In this document: positions 23,609-34,632 of the stretch, piece by piece | Layout: each line of letters begins with the position of its first letter | Numbering within the stretch: the stretch's first letter is position 1 | Source: Favolaschia claudopus | Lineage: Eukaryota > Basidiomycota > Agaricomycetes > Agaricales > Mycenaceae | Assembly: GCA_037176885.1 (NCBI GenBank) | Contig: JAWWNJ010000004.1 | Span: forward strand, 496,001 to 560,000 | Length of the DNA: 64,000 nucleotides | Reading direction: 5' to 3' | The notes under the pieces: generated by a model | Seen by the model: only the letters and a program-made list of their open reading frames with translations | Databases searched by the model: none | Told to the model about the DNA's origin: nothing | Made by a program: the position numbers and the translations under genes

Positions 23609-26011
23609 CTACCCGGTACTCTTCCGGAAGAACCCACTAAATGATATGCGTTGTGAAGATTGGGCATCCTGGTTTTCGTGCATGGCTTCCGCGTATCTGT
23701 AGTCTATGAGATTCAACCTGGCACGTTGAACGCGAAACCGCTTACAAAAGCTTATACCGAACGAGTTCTCCCTCCAGTTCCTCATTCCGGAGTCGCGACT
23801 TGACCAGTTCGTTCTGAAAATCAATTATGTAGGTATCCGAGCGAAGACCAGCCGTCGCTCAACGCACCAGCACATGCACATGCTCGTCATTGAGCTGAGC
23901 CAAACTCTTCTCCATAGACTTTACAGACGCCGATAGAACCCGATTGCTATTCCGCAGCTCGTCAACTTCCATGGCATGTTTGTTCGTTTCCCGCTGTATT
24001 GAAAGTTTCTATTGGCTTAGCCTTCTCGCACTCAACGAACGAACGCACCACGAGATCTTCATACTCCCGCGCATACGCGTCCAACATGAACGGCGTGATA
24101 CGCAAGGAAACGGCATCCTGGACGAATTGGTCGACTAGGTACTGCGGTTTTTCCTCTTCACCGGCATCGCCATCTCCTACTAGTTCAACCTGACAGCAAT
24201 CAGCATTGAAAACACAGCAGAACGTTTCCTTCTCCAACCTTATAACGATCAAATAGCTGATTGTTCAAAAACGCCAGTATCTGATCGAATTTAAGAGCCA
24301 ACAAGAGATCCTCGTTCTTCATCAGCAGCTGAACGCCAAAGCCGAACATGGCCTCGATCCCGCTAGCTGGTTATCTATCAGGCATAGCCAGAATACAGAG
24401 CATAGATGAATATTCACCTAAACAATTGTCGTATATTCGGAATACAATGTCCAGCGGAAAACTGTATCAGCAGAAAGTGAATTATGGGCACTGAAAAAGC
24501 ATGCTCCACGTACCGATAGCTGAACATAGTCAAAAACCACTGGGAGCAAAACATAGTGGATTTGATACCCTCACGAAGGAAGTGAACATGAAGGACGGGC
24601 AGCATCTCTTCCACTAAACGGTCAAACTACGGCGTGTTGGGGAGGTGGGCGGTGTATGAGTTTCATAAAGCAACATACCTGAAACTAAGCACGGACATAT
24701 CGCATGAGCAACAGTATGGAGGGACTGAATACACCCACCAAACGCAGCTGCAGCTTCGGCATCTCGGGCAAGAAATGTCCGCGTAAATCGTACACCTGCA
24801 TTAACCGTACTAAAAGACTGAAAGCCTCTTCGTCGGGCATCTTGCAAAATGTGAGCAATTGCTGGCGGGAAGGACAACCAAGAAGACCTACATTGAGCAA
24901 AAGTATAGCTACAACAAACGGAAGGCCCTGACAATATCCGACGGCCTCGTCGTATATTGAATAGGCTTTCAAGACATTGAAAAGATTCTCCTGTCCAATC
25001 CCTTGCCCATCCGTGAAAAAGTCGTGATGCGGAAATGTCCTTCCCAGGTCCCTGGTGATTGCCTTTTCGTGCGAACTGCTCTCTTTGAGCAGTTTTAAAT
25101 ACGTGCTTTCTAATTCAGGGTCTTTCGAGGCGGCCCTACACAACAGATAAATCACAGACAGAGCAACGAGTGGAAAAAGTAGGAGTCGAGATACATTAGT
25201 TGCCACATCATGCCTGCCAACGGTTGAGACCTGAAGTTGTTACCAAAAGTAAAGAAGACATACCACGCAATGTGCTGGGTATGCCTTTTGCAATTGCCCG
25301 AGCCAATTGCTCAGGGTGATCGGATGCATATTGCTGATAGTCTGAACCCCAGAAAGATTCAAGCTACAACAACCACGATATTCGAGCAACCGCACCGGAT
25401 ATTACAGCCCCCCAAAAGTCTAGCAGAACACTGGAGTTTTAGATGCATGCAACAGTTTGTTCAGTCAACAAGCGCACCCCAATCTATTACGACGTTCTCT
25501 TCGTCGTCTTGACTCTGTTTCCTGGCAAATTCCTCTTGAAGCTTCTGCTGACCGTCAAGACTGGTGCGGTTTGGCCGAGTGTCGGGGTCAGGTTTCTGTG
25601 TTTCTATGCGGGTGATAATGAAGGGCAGGTTATGGACAGATTTGATGGTGGCAGTCGACGCAGATTTCTTGTGCGAAGGCTGAGGCGCCTATTGCTCGAA
25701 TTTGTTTAAAAGCGGTGAAGTGAGGTGTAACCTACAGCGGACGTGTCTGCGTTGATGGGAACGACGGAAGCGTCCGAAGTGCTTCTGGATCTTGTAGCAG
25801 GAACGTCGTCCTGCTCGGGGGGCTCCTCTGGGTTCATTCCGAATGTGAGCGCGACTGGAGAGAATTCGTCGAGGGCAACATCGTTGAATTCAGAGTCCGT
25901 CGCGACAGAGTCTCTGGTGGACAAACGAAAGGACTGGTGCTCGGGCTCAGGGCCTGGGGAGAGAAGCGAATCCAAGTCCGACGATGACACTGGTGTTGCA
26001 GGCGAAGCCAT
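23609..26011 (-). CDS. TBC-domain Rab GTPase-activating protein (Gyp5/EVI5 type)
   Basis: Stimulates GTP hydrolysis on Rab GTPases in secretory or Golgi traffic. Start MASPATPVSSSDLDSLLSPG at 26011, followed by a Ser/Glu-rich region. The TBC domain begins near 25.3 kb (HPEQLARAIAKGIPSTLRGM). It holds both dual-finger motifs: ITRDLGRTFP (arginine finger) and YCQGLPFVVAILL (glutamine finger), then FSLLVRLMQVYDLRGHFLPE, LREGIKSTMFCSQWFLTMF and FPLDIVFRIYDN. The C-terminal part is coiled coil (LNDEHVHVL, NELVKSRLRNEELEGELVRY), ending FFRKSTG at 23609. This layout, TBC then C-terminal coiled coil, matches Gyp5/EVI5. Several short introns. The exact exon set between 25.3 and 25.7 kb is the least certain part. 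Confidence 0.85.
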
Positions 26012-26202
26012 GCTGCCAATTCATACCAGGGCGAACAGAGGCGAACAGCAAAGCGTTGATTAACTTCAAGTCGGCGCACTGCCACAAGATATAAGTTACC
26101 CAGCTATTGTACACATTTTATGTTGTTGGTATTTTACAGTGCAAAGTAGAAGTGTCTAGAGTACCGTCAAGTATAAGTTATCATGATCATAGCGAGCCTG
26201 GA

Positions 26203-26812
26203 TTAGCTGCTGTCTTCCGAGTCGGACGCGTCCAAACTCAGCATGTCGGGCCGGTGCGGGTTGACGAGTTCGCCGTGCTCAAGCAGGAATTTGCCGTCTT
26301 TCCAGCTCTCTGATTTGTCTGCTGCGCGAACAATTTTGTAACCTTGAGAGGTGTTAGCTATAAGTACGCTAACGACGCGTAACCGCGCACCTAATGAGGT
26401 TTGGCAATGAGAGCATGTTATTTCCTAAGCGCGAGAGAATGCAGATTGAGCAAGGGACGCGACTGAGAATCACGAGCAACGCACTGCGAGAACATGTGCG
26501 CCAGTCTGCATGAGTTGCATCTTCGGAGGCAACAGAGTTACATTGTAAGTTTCGGTGAAGAGCGAGAACCCGCGAAAACGTCTCGAGTCCGGGGGAATCT
26601 GGATAGCCGAGTCAGTTCCACGAACGGCGCAGACGCATCGGTTGACGAACCGCTGAAGCGGGTAGAACTGCGTTATATGAAGTTATGCACGCTTGGCATC
26701 GTTTACAGCACAAAGGCCTCGGAATTGGAGGAAGAGGGCGCGATAGCCTGTTGTTCTGAGGCAAGGTAGGAAGGCGACGGCGGGGACTTTGGGATTGGTG
26801 GACGGCGAGCAT
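26203..26812 (-). CDS. Yippee-like zinc-binding protein
   Basis: A 149-residue protein hidden in four short exons: 26651-26812, 26485-26598, 26391-26424 and 26203-26342. These total 450 nt and stay in frame through three introns of about 48-60 nt. It starts MLAVHQSQSPRRRLPT. The first zinc pair is in CCKRCQACITSYNAVLPASA. Then come IPPDSRRFRGFS, LFTETYNVTLLPPKMQLMQT, GAHVLAEI, the second pair TCSHCQTSLGYKIVRA and ADKSESWKDGKFLLEHGELV. This is the Yippee fold (Moh1 in yeast, YPEL in animals), related to the cereblon-type CULT fold. The usual GKA-like residues after RGFS are missing, a small deletion in the loop. YPEL/Moh1 proteins are tied to stress responses and GID-type ubiquitin ligases; the role here is inferred only. 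Confidence 0.85.
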
Positions 26813-27172
26813 GGTGGGGGGATGTGAGATTAAGGCCGGGAACGCGCGCAATATGGGCCATTATATATGGGTTGGTTGGGCCGTTTCAAGTGTTGGGTAA
26901 AGACGATCTGTCACTGATGTCAGCGCCTGATCTTCGCACAGCAACGATGTGCGATCAAATCAATCATCTTTACTTCCTTCAGGCTTGTCTTCCGCCTTCA
27001 CTATAGAGTAGACTTACTTCGTATACTACCATCTTCAACTCATCATCTTCTAGTTCTGTTCAAATCACTGCTGCTGCTATTGTTCCACAACCCCTCCAAG
27101 TTTCCTGCTTATCGTGCAGATAGGCACCGTCAATCCATTCCATCTTTCATACTTGCTCTCTTCTCGTCTTCC
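26813..27172. promoter_or_regulatory. Divergent promoter, Yippee / allantoinase
   Basis: 360 bp between the start codons. A TATA-like TTATATATGG near 26860 lies on the plus strand, and pyrimidine-rich sequence precedes the allantoinase ATG. Confidence 0.45.
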
Positions 27173-28957
27173 ATGGCTACCACCATTCTCACTGGTCGCA
27201 AAGTTATGCTCCCAGACAGCCCCGACCCACGGCCAGCCACAATCACCATCTCGCCTGCAGGCAAAATCACCTCCGTGCTCGAGGGTTGGCGTGCCCGAGA
27301 CCCGGACTCAGTTCAGTCGCCGGCAATCGAGATAGATGCTCAAGATCTTGTGGTGATACCAGGCTTAGTCGAGTATGTTACGACCCCGAACCGGCTTCTC
27401 AGTCCACTGTAAACGCTATTTTTTAAAAGTGCCCATGTTCATCTCAATGAGCCAGGCCGGACTGACTGGGAAGTAAGTTGTCAGGTCAGAACCATTCAAT
27501 CTCTCCCAATTAAGTAAATTTCGCAGGGATTCTGGACGGGGACCCGTGCAGGTGCGACTCTGCCGACCCCACAATGTCTACTTTGACGGACAGTTGTGAA
27601 AGCCGCTGCTGGAGGCGTCACTTGTGTCGTCGATATGCCTTTGAACTCCATCCCTCCCACATGTACTGTCCCCCATCTGGACCTTAAGCGTACCGCAGCA
27701 AGCGGCCAATGTTTCACTGACGTCGCGTTCTGGGGTGGGGTCATTCCCGGAAATCAGGTAAAAACTCTGTTCCAATTGATCCCCGAGTTGTGTACCCACA
27801 CCTGTCCGCTTAGGCGCACCTCAGACCGTTAGTCGAGGCCGGCGTCAAAGGATTCAAATGTTTTCTCATTGACAGTGGAGTTGAGGTAAGTATGAAACTT
27901 GGAATGACGGATTCTGATGCGCTTTTGACCGTATGAAACTTGCAGGAATTTCCGTGTGTGTCAGAAGCGGATGTAAAAGATGCAATGGCGGTTCTGCAGG
28001 TATGCCTGCTTCTTCGCTGTTCATCAAATTCATCAATACTCCGTATCAATGCCTTCACTTCCTAGGATTCCTCGACTGCTCTCCTCTTCCATGCCGAATT
28101 TGACGGCAATCCTCCTACAACCTCTCATCCACATCCTGCTTCTACATCGTATTCTACGTTCCTCAACTCACGTCCGCAAAAATTAGAAACAGACGCGATT
28201 TCTTTGATAACAAAGTTACAACGGCAGTACCCGTCCCTGCGCTGCCATATCGTTCATCTTTCCGCGGCGTCTGCCCTTCCCGTAATTCGAGCGGCCAAAG
28301 CGTCGGGGCTCAAACTCACCGTCGAAACGTGCTTCCATTATTTGTGCCTTTCCGCTGATGACATTCCGGCGGGGCGTCCCGAATTCAAGTGCTGTCCTCC
28401 GATCAGAGAGCAAGCGAACCGCGAGCAGCTTTGGGAGGCACTTCTAGACGGGTCGATAGACTGCGTCGTTTCCGACCACAGCCCGTGCGTCGCTGAATTA
28501 AAGAAGCTCGATGAGGGCGATATTATGGGCGCCTGGGGTGGCATTAGCACGTTGGGGCTCGGATTGAGTCTGCTGTGGACAGAGGGGGCGAAGAGAGGGG
28601 TGAGTATCGCGCGGATCGTCGACTGGGTTTGCAAGAAGAGCGCGGAACACGCCGGACTTGGCGCGACCAAAGGCGAGCTGAAGGTCGGGTATGATGCGGA
28701 CTTCGTTATTTGGGATCCCGATGCTGAATACACGGTTTGTGCCTTCGGTCTCGCTTAGGCGACGATGAGAAAACGGAAACTGAAGGCCGGCGACTTCTAA
28801 ATAGGTTACGAAAGATTCGCTTCAATTCAAGAACAAGCTGTCACCGTACGAGGGCTTGACGCTTCGGGGCCAAGTGAAGAAAACGTATGTGCGCGGAAAC
28901 CTTGTATACGACCATAGTAGCGGGTTTGCCAGCGTTCCTCCTGGTCGCCTTATCTGA
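27173..28957 (+). CDS. DAL1: Allantoinase
   Basis: Hydrolyses allantoin to allantoate in purine catabolism, allowing growth on purines as nitrogen source. Start [20 protein letters not shown] at 27173. Exons give the amidohydrolase metal-site segment [14 protein letters not shown] (HxH), then [60 protein letters not shown] (candidate carboxylated Lys), [13 protein letters not shown] (metal His) and [20 protein letters not shown] (metal His). [33 protein letters not shown] and CVVSDHSPC (catalytic Asp) follow. The C-terminus is [38 protein letters not shown] and stop at 28957. About six short introns, mostly in the 5' half. No missing active-site residue seen. Confidence 0.92.
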
Positions 28958-29253
28958 GCCAGATGCGAATCTAACGGATTGAATGTCAATGTATGTTTAT
29001 CGTCGTGTATGCATAGATGCCGGTTTAATCCTCGTGTGCATATTCTCCGTGTTCTTCAACGTTCATCAATACATCCTTCGAGCTGTCTTGCCTATCTTTC
29101 AAGAACCCGAGTTATTCGCGGCACATTCATACACTGGGCGTCAATCTTGGTCGCCGCCATCTTTTGGCATTCATTTCAGAGCATTCATTTCAGAGAGCGA
29201 TGCGATAAATCATAAATTCCTTCCTTGATGAAACTATAATTACAAGTATAATT
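28958..29253. other. Convergent intergenic gap
   Basis: 296 bp between the 3' ends of allantoinase and the acyl-CoA ligase. A short direct repeat (ATTCATTTCAGAG-like) occurs near 29,170-29,200. Nothing else seen. Confidence 0.35.
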
Positions 29254-31219
29254 TTACAACTTGGCTTTCGCATCGTCAGCAAGTGCCATCGCTCTCAGTT
29301 CCCTCCGTAGGATCTTCCCAGATGGCGACTTGGGTATTGCCGCTACAAATTGCACGCCGCCGCGTAACTGTTTATGACTCGCAAGCCGACTTTTCACAAA
29401 GTCTTTGATCGCGCTGGCATTAATGGCAGACTGGTCTGCAACTACGTACGCGCGGGGGACCTCGGTGGCTAGCTGATGGTCATATACCCCTATGACACCG
29501 GCATCCATGATTTTCGGATGCGAAATTAAAACAGCTTCCAATTCGGCGGGAGCAACTTGAAGGCCTTTATACTTGATCATCTCCTTTTTACGGTCCTTGG
29601 AATCGGGTTAGTAATCTTCACTGGGGGAGGATAGGCAAAGGACATACGACGATGAATAATCTGTCGTCTCTCATGAAGCCTATGTCACCTGTGCGTAAGA
29701 ACCCATCCTTGAAGGTTTGGGCATTTGCCTCAGGATTATTGAAATAACCCTTGGTCACTACTGGTCCTTTAACAAGGACCTCTCCTGGTGTTTCCGGGAG
29801 GCAGTCTTTCCCTGCTTCATCCACAATTCTGTGCAGCCATGAGTTCGAGGAATCAGTATAGAGGATAAAGACATGCCGAATATTCATGTGAGATAAGATC
29901 GGACCTACACTTCCTGAAAGGTCTTCGACGTCAATGTCGCCACCGGTGGTGGACCCAGTCGTCTCAGAGAGTCCCCAAGTTTGGGCGAGAAAGACGCCGA
30001 GCTTTTTGCTAACTTCGATTTGTAAATTTTTGGATAGCGGCGCTGCACCACCTGAAAAGAAAGTGTCGATCACTTTGTAGCAGTGCGTATGTATGTATAA
30101 TGCACCTATAGCGGACTTGAGCGACCGAAAATGATCCTTAACGAGCGGCGATTTGGCGCAGAGCAAGTAGATTGGTGGCACACTGAAGATTGTTGTAATC
30201 TCCAAGCTGCGGTTCAACTCGAGAAATTGAGCGAAATCGAATTTAGGCATCCAGTAAGCGATCCCGCCCTGATAAAATGGGATAACAAGATATCCTAGGT
30301 CACTCAGTATGACCGTAGATACAAGACGAGGCACTCTCACCCTGGACGCCAGCTACATGGGCTGTAGGGAGATGCGCCAGAGTACGGTAATCCCATTTAT
30401 TGGTTTTCCAGTGCTCGCGAAAGCCAACACTCGCCAAGTGAGCTCCAGCTACTATGTTAGTATGAGAGATCGACACTCCTACAAATTCAAGAGTCGGCCG
30501 TTTTGTTGTCTCGAAACCAGGCAAGGCTACCTTTCGGGGGTCCGGTTGTACCGGAGCTATAAAGGAGGCATACCAGGCTGTTCTCGAGGGCTTCTTTGTC
30601 CGTTATGCGTTCCCATTCCAATTCAGATCTCCCGACGATACTATGAGGTGAGATGCCGGTCAAGATTCGAAGCCGTCCTTCAGGTTCTGATCAGTCGAAG
30701 ACCAGACACCGGTGCGAAGGAAAATCGCAGAGACGTGCGGCTGACGACAAGATGTCCTGGGATAGTGGGCAAGAGATGCATAGTTTGGCAGAGCCTTGCT
30801 GAATTTGCCTGGCCAGTTCTTCCGCTTGGAAGGAAGGCGAGGCAAGACTGGCCACTCCACCGGCTGCAAGTATACCATAGAAAAGGACCGGAAGTAGATG
30901 CTGAGTAAGTTGGGATGAGCCTGGCTCGAACTGGACACACGAGAAGCGCGACTCGGACCTGTCCTGTCGACATTAGGACTACGACGTCCTTTCCAGCTCC
31001 ATACCGGCCGATGCCAAAGCGGGTACGAAGAGTGGATGCTATTCTACGCGTCAAGACGCGCGCATCTGCTTTAGTTATTGCTCTAGTTGGATCTGCAGCG
31101 TCGGCGTGAATGACGGTGGACTCTTTTGCAAGACACAGGTCTGAATCGAATAAAAGAGAAAGCAAGTCGAGTTGGGGGACTGGGCCTGCCTGCGTGGTGG
31201 AGGTACTAGTGTAGATCAT
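29254..31219 (-). CDS. Acyl-CoA ligase (AMP-binding, 4-coumarate-CoA-ligase type), probably peroxisomal
   Basis: Adenylate-forming enzyme expected to activate a fatty or aromatic acid to its CoA ester. Start MIYTSTSTTQAGPVPQLDLL at 31219. The P-loop-like signature YSSGTTGPPKG lies near 30,550, with an intron right after it. Further motifs are LAHLPTAHVAG, IYLLCAKSPLVKDHFRSLKS, FLAQTWGLSETTGSTTGG, PGEVLVKGPVVTKGYFNNPE and DGFLRTGDIGFM. The C-terminal part is DRKKEMIKYKGLQVAPAELE (hinge), then PRAYVVADQ and IPKSPSGKILRRELRAMA with the catalytic Lys. The last three residues are AKL, a peroxisomal PTS1 variant. Substrate cannot be read from the sequence. The start is only 95 bp from that of the divergent RING gene. 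Confidence 0.88.
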
Positions 31220-31314
31220 GTTGCTGGCCGGGAATTGCCGTGCTGAGCGCCCCTATCTTCCCCGCTTCCCATGCGCCAACTATACTTGGGCTAGATCCCA
31301 AAAGACGTAATTCG
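31220..31314. promoter_or_regulatory. Divergent promoter, acyl-CoA ligase / RING protein
   Basis: Only 95 bp between the chosen start codons. If the RING gene starts at an earlier ATG (31240), just 20 bp would remain. Confidence 0.4.
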
Positions 31315-32500
31315 ATGGTTCTTCCTCTGCTACGACCTCCACGCTCGTTTCCCTCCCAAAATGCGACCATCCTCGACGCGACGGACTCTTCAGCGCCCCC
31401 CAATACAGCTGTTGCGATGTGAGTTACACCACGCTGAAAGTATCACTCTCTCAAAGCATTGGAATTCTTTGAAAGGATCGTTTTGTACGTTGTCACTGGA
31501 TGCGTCTCTCTGCTTTTTTGCATCATTATCAGTCAGCATAATTCTATCTATCATGCTCTTTCGGCGTGGTTTTTACGCTTTTGAAAGTTTCTGGCGTCAG
31601 CCTGAGCAAATCTTTTTTCGAAAACATATCACCAAACTCACCTTGACTATTCTGCAGGCGATTAAGGCTATACGACATCCCGAACGATATGGTCCAAGGC
31701 GAAACGAAAATGGAGGGCTGGATGGCTGGAGTCGAACCAGAGCCGGAGGTTACCCTTTTTCTCTTTGCTCAGACAGCGTGCTGACTTTGAACGTACCACA
31801 GGATTGACACGCGCAATCCTCGATACATTCCCTATCGTCAAGTTCGGCACAAGCACCCAATCTGAGGAAAGCGCGGCGCCAGAGACACCAGCTGATCCCA
31901 AGCCGCCGGATTTGAGCACACCACAAATTCCTTCCAGTTCCACCGCTGATACTGGAACTTCAAGAGCTCACGAGAAAACTCCCACTGGCACCAACACAAC
32001 TCAAGCATCAAACGAGGTCTCTGTCGTTGCCGCCCCTCCTCTAAACACCATCCCGGCCGGTATCGGACGGGAAACGTGTCCGATTTGCATCGTTGAATTC
32101 GGGGAAGGGGACGACCTACGCGTGTTGCCCTGCGATGGGGCCCACCGTTTTCATCAGACTTGCGTTGACCCATGGCTTCTTGAATTGAGCACCGCGTGCC
32201 CTCTCTGTCGTCACGGTGCGTCGTGGAAGTTGTATTCCTGAAAATGGAGAACTGAATCCTCTGGAAGACTTTGTTGCGTTGGAGAACATGATTTCTGGCG
32301 GATCGGAACTGGAAGAGCAAGATCCCACCGAGCCTTCCAATCACCGGACAAGCCGTCTCCGTCGCTTCTCCCGGTATGTGAGGTTCGCCGGGCATCGACA
32401 CGACCAGGATCCCGGTGATACGACTGCAATTGGGTCCGTGTCGCGTCCTTCGACCACGACGCGTCCGTCCACACCTGAATCAGACATGCGCCCGCTATAA
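31315..32500 (+). CDS. Membrane RING-H2 finger protein, probable E3 ubiquitin ligase
   Basis: Chosen start [20 protein letters not shown] at 31315. A following exon encodes one membrane span ([18 protein letters not shown]), then [15 protein letters not shown] and DGWSRTRAG. An intron ends at a CCACAG acceptor before [16 protein letters not shown], a segment I associate with basidiomycete members of this group. The RING-H2 domain is [19 protein letters not shown], then [16 protein letters not shown] and CPLCRH with all eight zinc ligands. An intron follows, then [18 protein letters not shown] and a Ser/Thr-rich tail, stop at 32500. The joint between the membrane-span exon and AIKAIRHP does not work in frame with any obvious GT-AG pair, so the 5' model may contain a missed exon or a frameshift. 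Confidence 0.75.
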
Positions 32501-32745
32501 AACGATCCACGAACATCACGAGTTTAATTTTGTATCATTCTGTATTCTCACTGCTGGTCTACACATCGGCTGTCCCGATTGTACTTGGTGTTCTGTATCT
32601 GCTTCCCTGTATTTCTTTTGTAAAATCGATGTTCCTTTTTGTTACGTGAACATGTCGTCACGCGTTTCCGACTCTCCCTTTGCCTTTGTGGACAGCTCTG
32701 AACTTGAACTTGAACGCTATCTAGAGAATCTGCTGCTGCTGCAGG

Positions 32746-34450
32746 ATGGCTGGGCTTGAACATCTTCCCATCTATCATGAAACCCAGGAGCAAGGGTGGG
32801 CGATCTCAGCTCATGATCTCGCGTTAACTGCTCACCATCCGCACTGGCACCGTCAGCTCGATGATGTGCGCCCAACATTGCCTCAATAGCCTGCTACGTT
32901 CGTGTTTCTTCATTATCGGATTGTCTTACATCCAATGCTCTCACCTCAGAGGGAAACTACGTGCGTAACTCTGCTTTGGGGGATTTTCTTGGACCCATTC
33001 CCTCCAGTTTACTGCCCCGGAGCTGGCAGAAATTGCAAAAAATCTCGATTCACTCGAAGAAAGCTACGACGACGACAATCATGGCACCAGAAGTGGAAAT
33101 ATGGACGATTCTGGTTTCTTTTCCGTGCAAGTGCTCGAGAATGCACTAGATGTGTGGGGGCTCAAGTATGGCTAGAACTTTGCTGGGTCGATGTTTATTC
33201 ACCCACCATTTTCAGACTTTCTCGGTGGCGAGGAGAAGAGATGCGACCGTATCGTGACCATCCAGAGTGCGTATACTTCTTTCGCTTGTAGGGTGAGGAA
33301 TCGACGGTTTCAATGATAGAGGTCAACTAGCCTTCATTCTCAATTATGAACAGCACTGGTTCTCTCTTCGTCGTTTTGGTCCCCACTGGTTCAATCTAAA
33401 CTCTTTCATCGCTAAACCGGAGTGGGTGTCCAACCTTTACCTCGGCATGGTCCTGCAACAGGCCGAAGCGGATGGTATTATGTCCTGATCTTGATAGCGG
33501 TAATATCTGACTCAAACTGTTCATACAAGGATACTCTGTCTTTGCTATAACTCCCGCCGAGCCGACGTCGACTTCCGCACTTCCTTATACCGAGGCAGAT
33601 GATATCGCGAGCACCATCCCAGAACCTCATTCTGCTAGCAGACCTGATTTATCGTCCTTCTCGTCTCACGCCACTGCAAGCGGAAGCAATCGACCGGAGA
33701 TGATAGAGGGCATGGAGGATGAGGACTATGAACTTCAAGCAGCCTTACAGGCTTCGTTAATGGGAGATGACTCTCCGAGTGGTCCTCCGCCGATGGTCCG
33801 CCATAATGTCCCTCTTCCATCTATCGGCAGTGACTCGCCCTCAACGAGCCACTACGCCACACCGCCAGAACAGGACGAATCTGATCCTGTAGCAGCCACA
33901 ACGGAGCGCAATCGTCTGTTATTGGAAAGGATGAAAGCCGAACAAGAGTATGCGCAGCGACAACTGTGGGCCGATGAAGAAGCATCTAGTGCTCGTGCCG
34001 GGCGCGATGCTGAGGAGGAGGAGATGATCAGACGTGCAATAGAGGAGAGCGAGGCTTCCGCCCGCCTGGAGGGACACGGGACGGCGCCCGACCCTGGTTT
34101 ACCCACTGAAAATGAAACGCTTCCCCGTTCGTCTCATTACAGCCATGAGAGGGTATACGACGACGATGATGCCGAACTTCGTGGGTTTCCCAACTTTTCT
34201 TCTGAAAAACGGTTTCTCATTTTTATTTTGGACAGAGGCAGCTCTGAAGGCTTCTCTCGAACAACTGCCCGAGGGTTGGACATTACCTCAAGAAGCACCT
34301 CGTCAACGCCAAGAACCCAGTCAGCCCTCGATTCCATCTGTACCACAGCCGAGTTCCGTTGATTTACCTGACGCACCGTCGCCCCCGCCTCCCGAAGAAG
34401 TGAGTGTAGATGAACTCCGACGACGGAGGCTTGCTAGATTTGGGTCATGA
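32746..34450 (+). CDS. Ataxin-3-type Josephin deubiquitinase with three UIMs
   Basis: Cysteine protease that trims polyubiquitin. Start MAGLEHLPIYHETQEQ at 32746. Splicing gives QGSMMCAQHCLNSLLQGNYF with the catalytic Cys. QGNY depends on an 11-nt microexon (32950-32960). TAPELAEIAKNLDSLEESYD, NMDDSGFFSVQVLENALDVW and YEQHWFSLRRFGPHWFNLNS (catalytic His and Asn) complete the Josephin domain. Downstream are three ubiquitin-interacting motifs: EDYELQAALQASLMGDD, EEEEMIRRAIEESEASAR and EAALKASLEQLPEGW, the last after an intron. The protein ends DELRRRRLARFGS at 34450. No polyglutamine tract. The gene follows the RING ligase on the same strand with a 245-bp gap, so a ligase and a deubiquitinase are neighbours. 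Confidence 0.92.
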
Positions 34451-34632
34451 ACTACCACATATAAATACATTAATGTACTTAGATAGCTTTGCGAATTACA
34501 TGAAAGAAACAGCGTACTTGGCTTACTACGTCCGACGCTTGTGCGGGGACTTTGGAGCTGCGTAATATTGAATTGAGCCGCGTGTGCGTGGTGTTGAGGA
34601 GTGTTTACTGGCTTTTCCTTCTGAACGCGACT

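Noticed and set aside
30309..30908. 199-codon plus-strand frame over the acyl-CoA ligase
   Set aside because: Antisense to several ligase exons including the SSGTTGPPKG motif; no recognisable domain.
31722..31752. tRNA T-arm look-alike on the minus strand (CTGG-TTCGACT-CCAG)
   Set aside because: No matching D arm, anticodon arm or acceptor stem at the right distances, and the sequence lies inside a RING-gene exon (DGWSRTRAG).
34137..34376. Possible polyglutamine disease-type repeat in the ataxin-3 gene
   Set aside because: No CAG/CAA run is present; the C-terminal region holds UIMs and Pro/Ser-rich sequence only.
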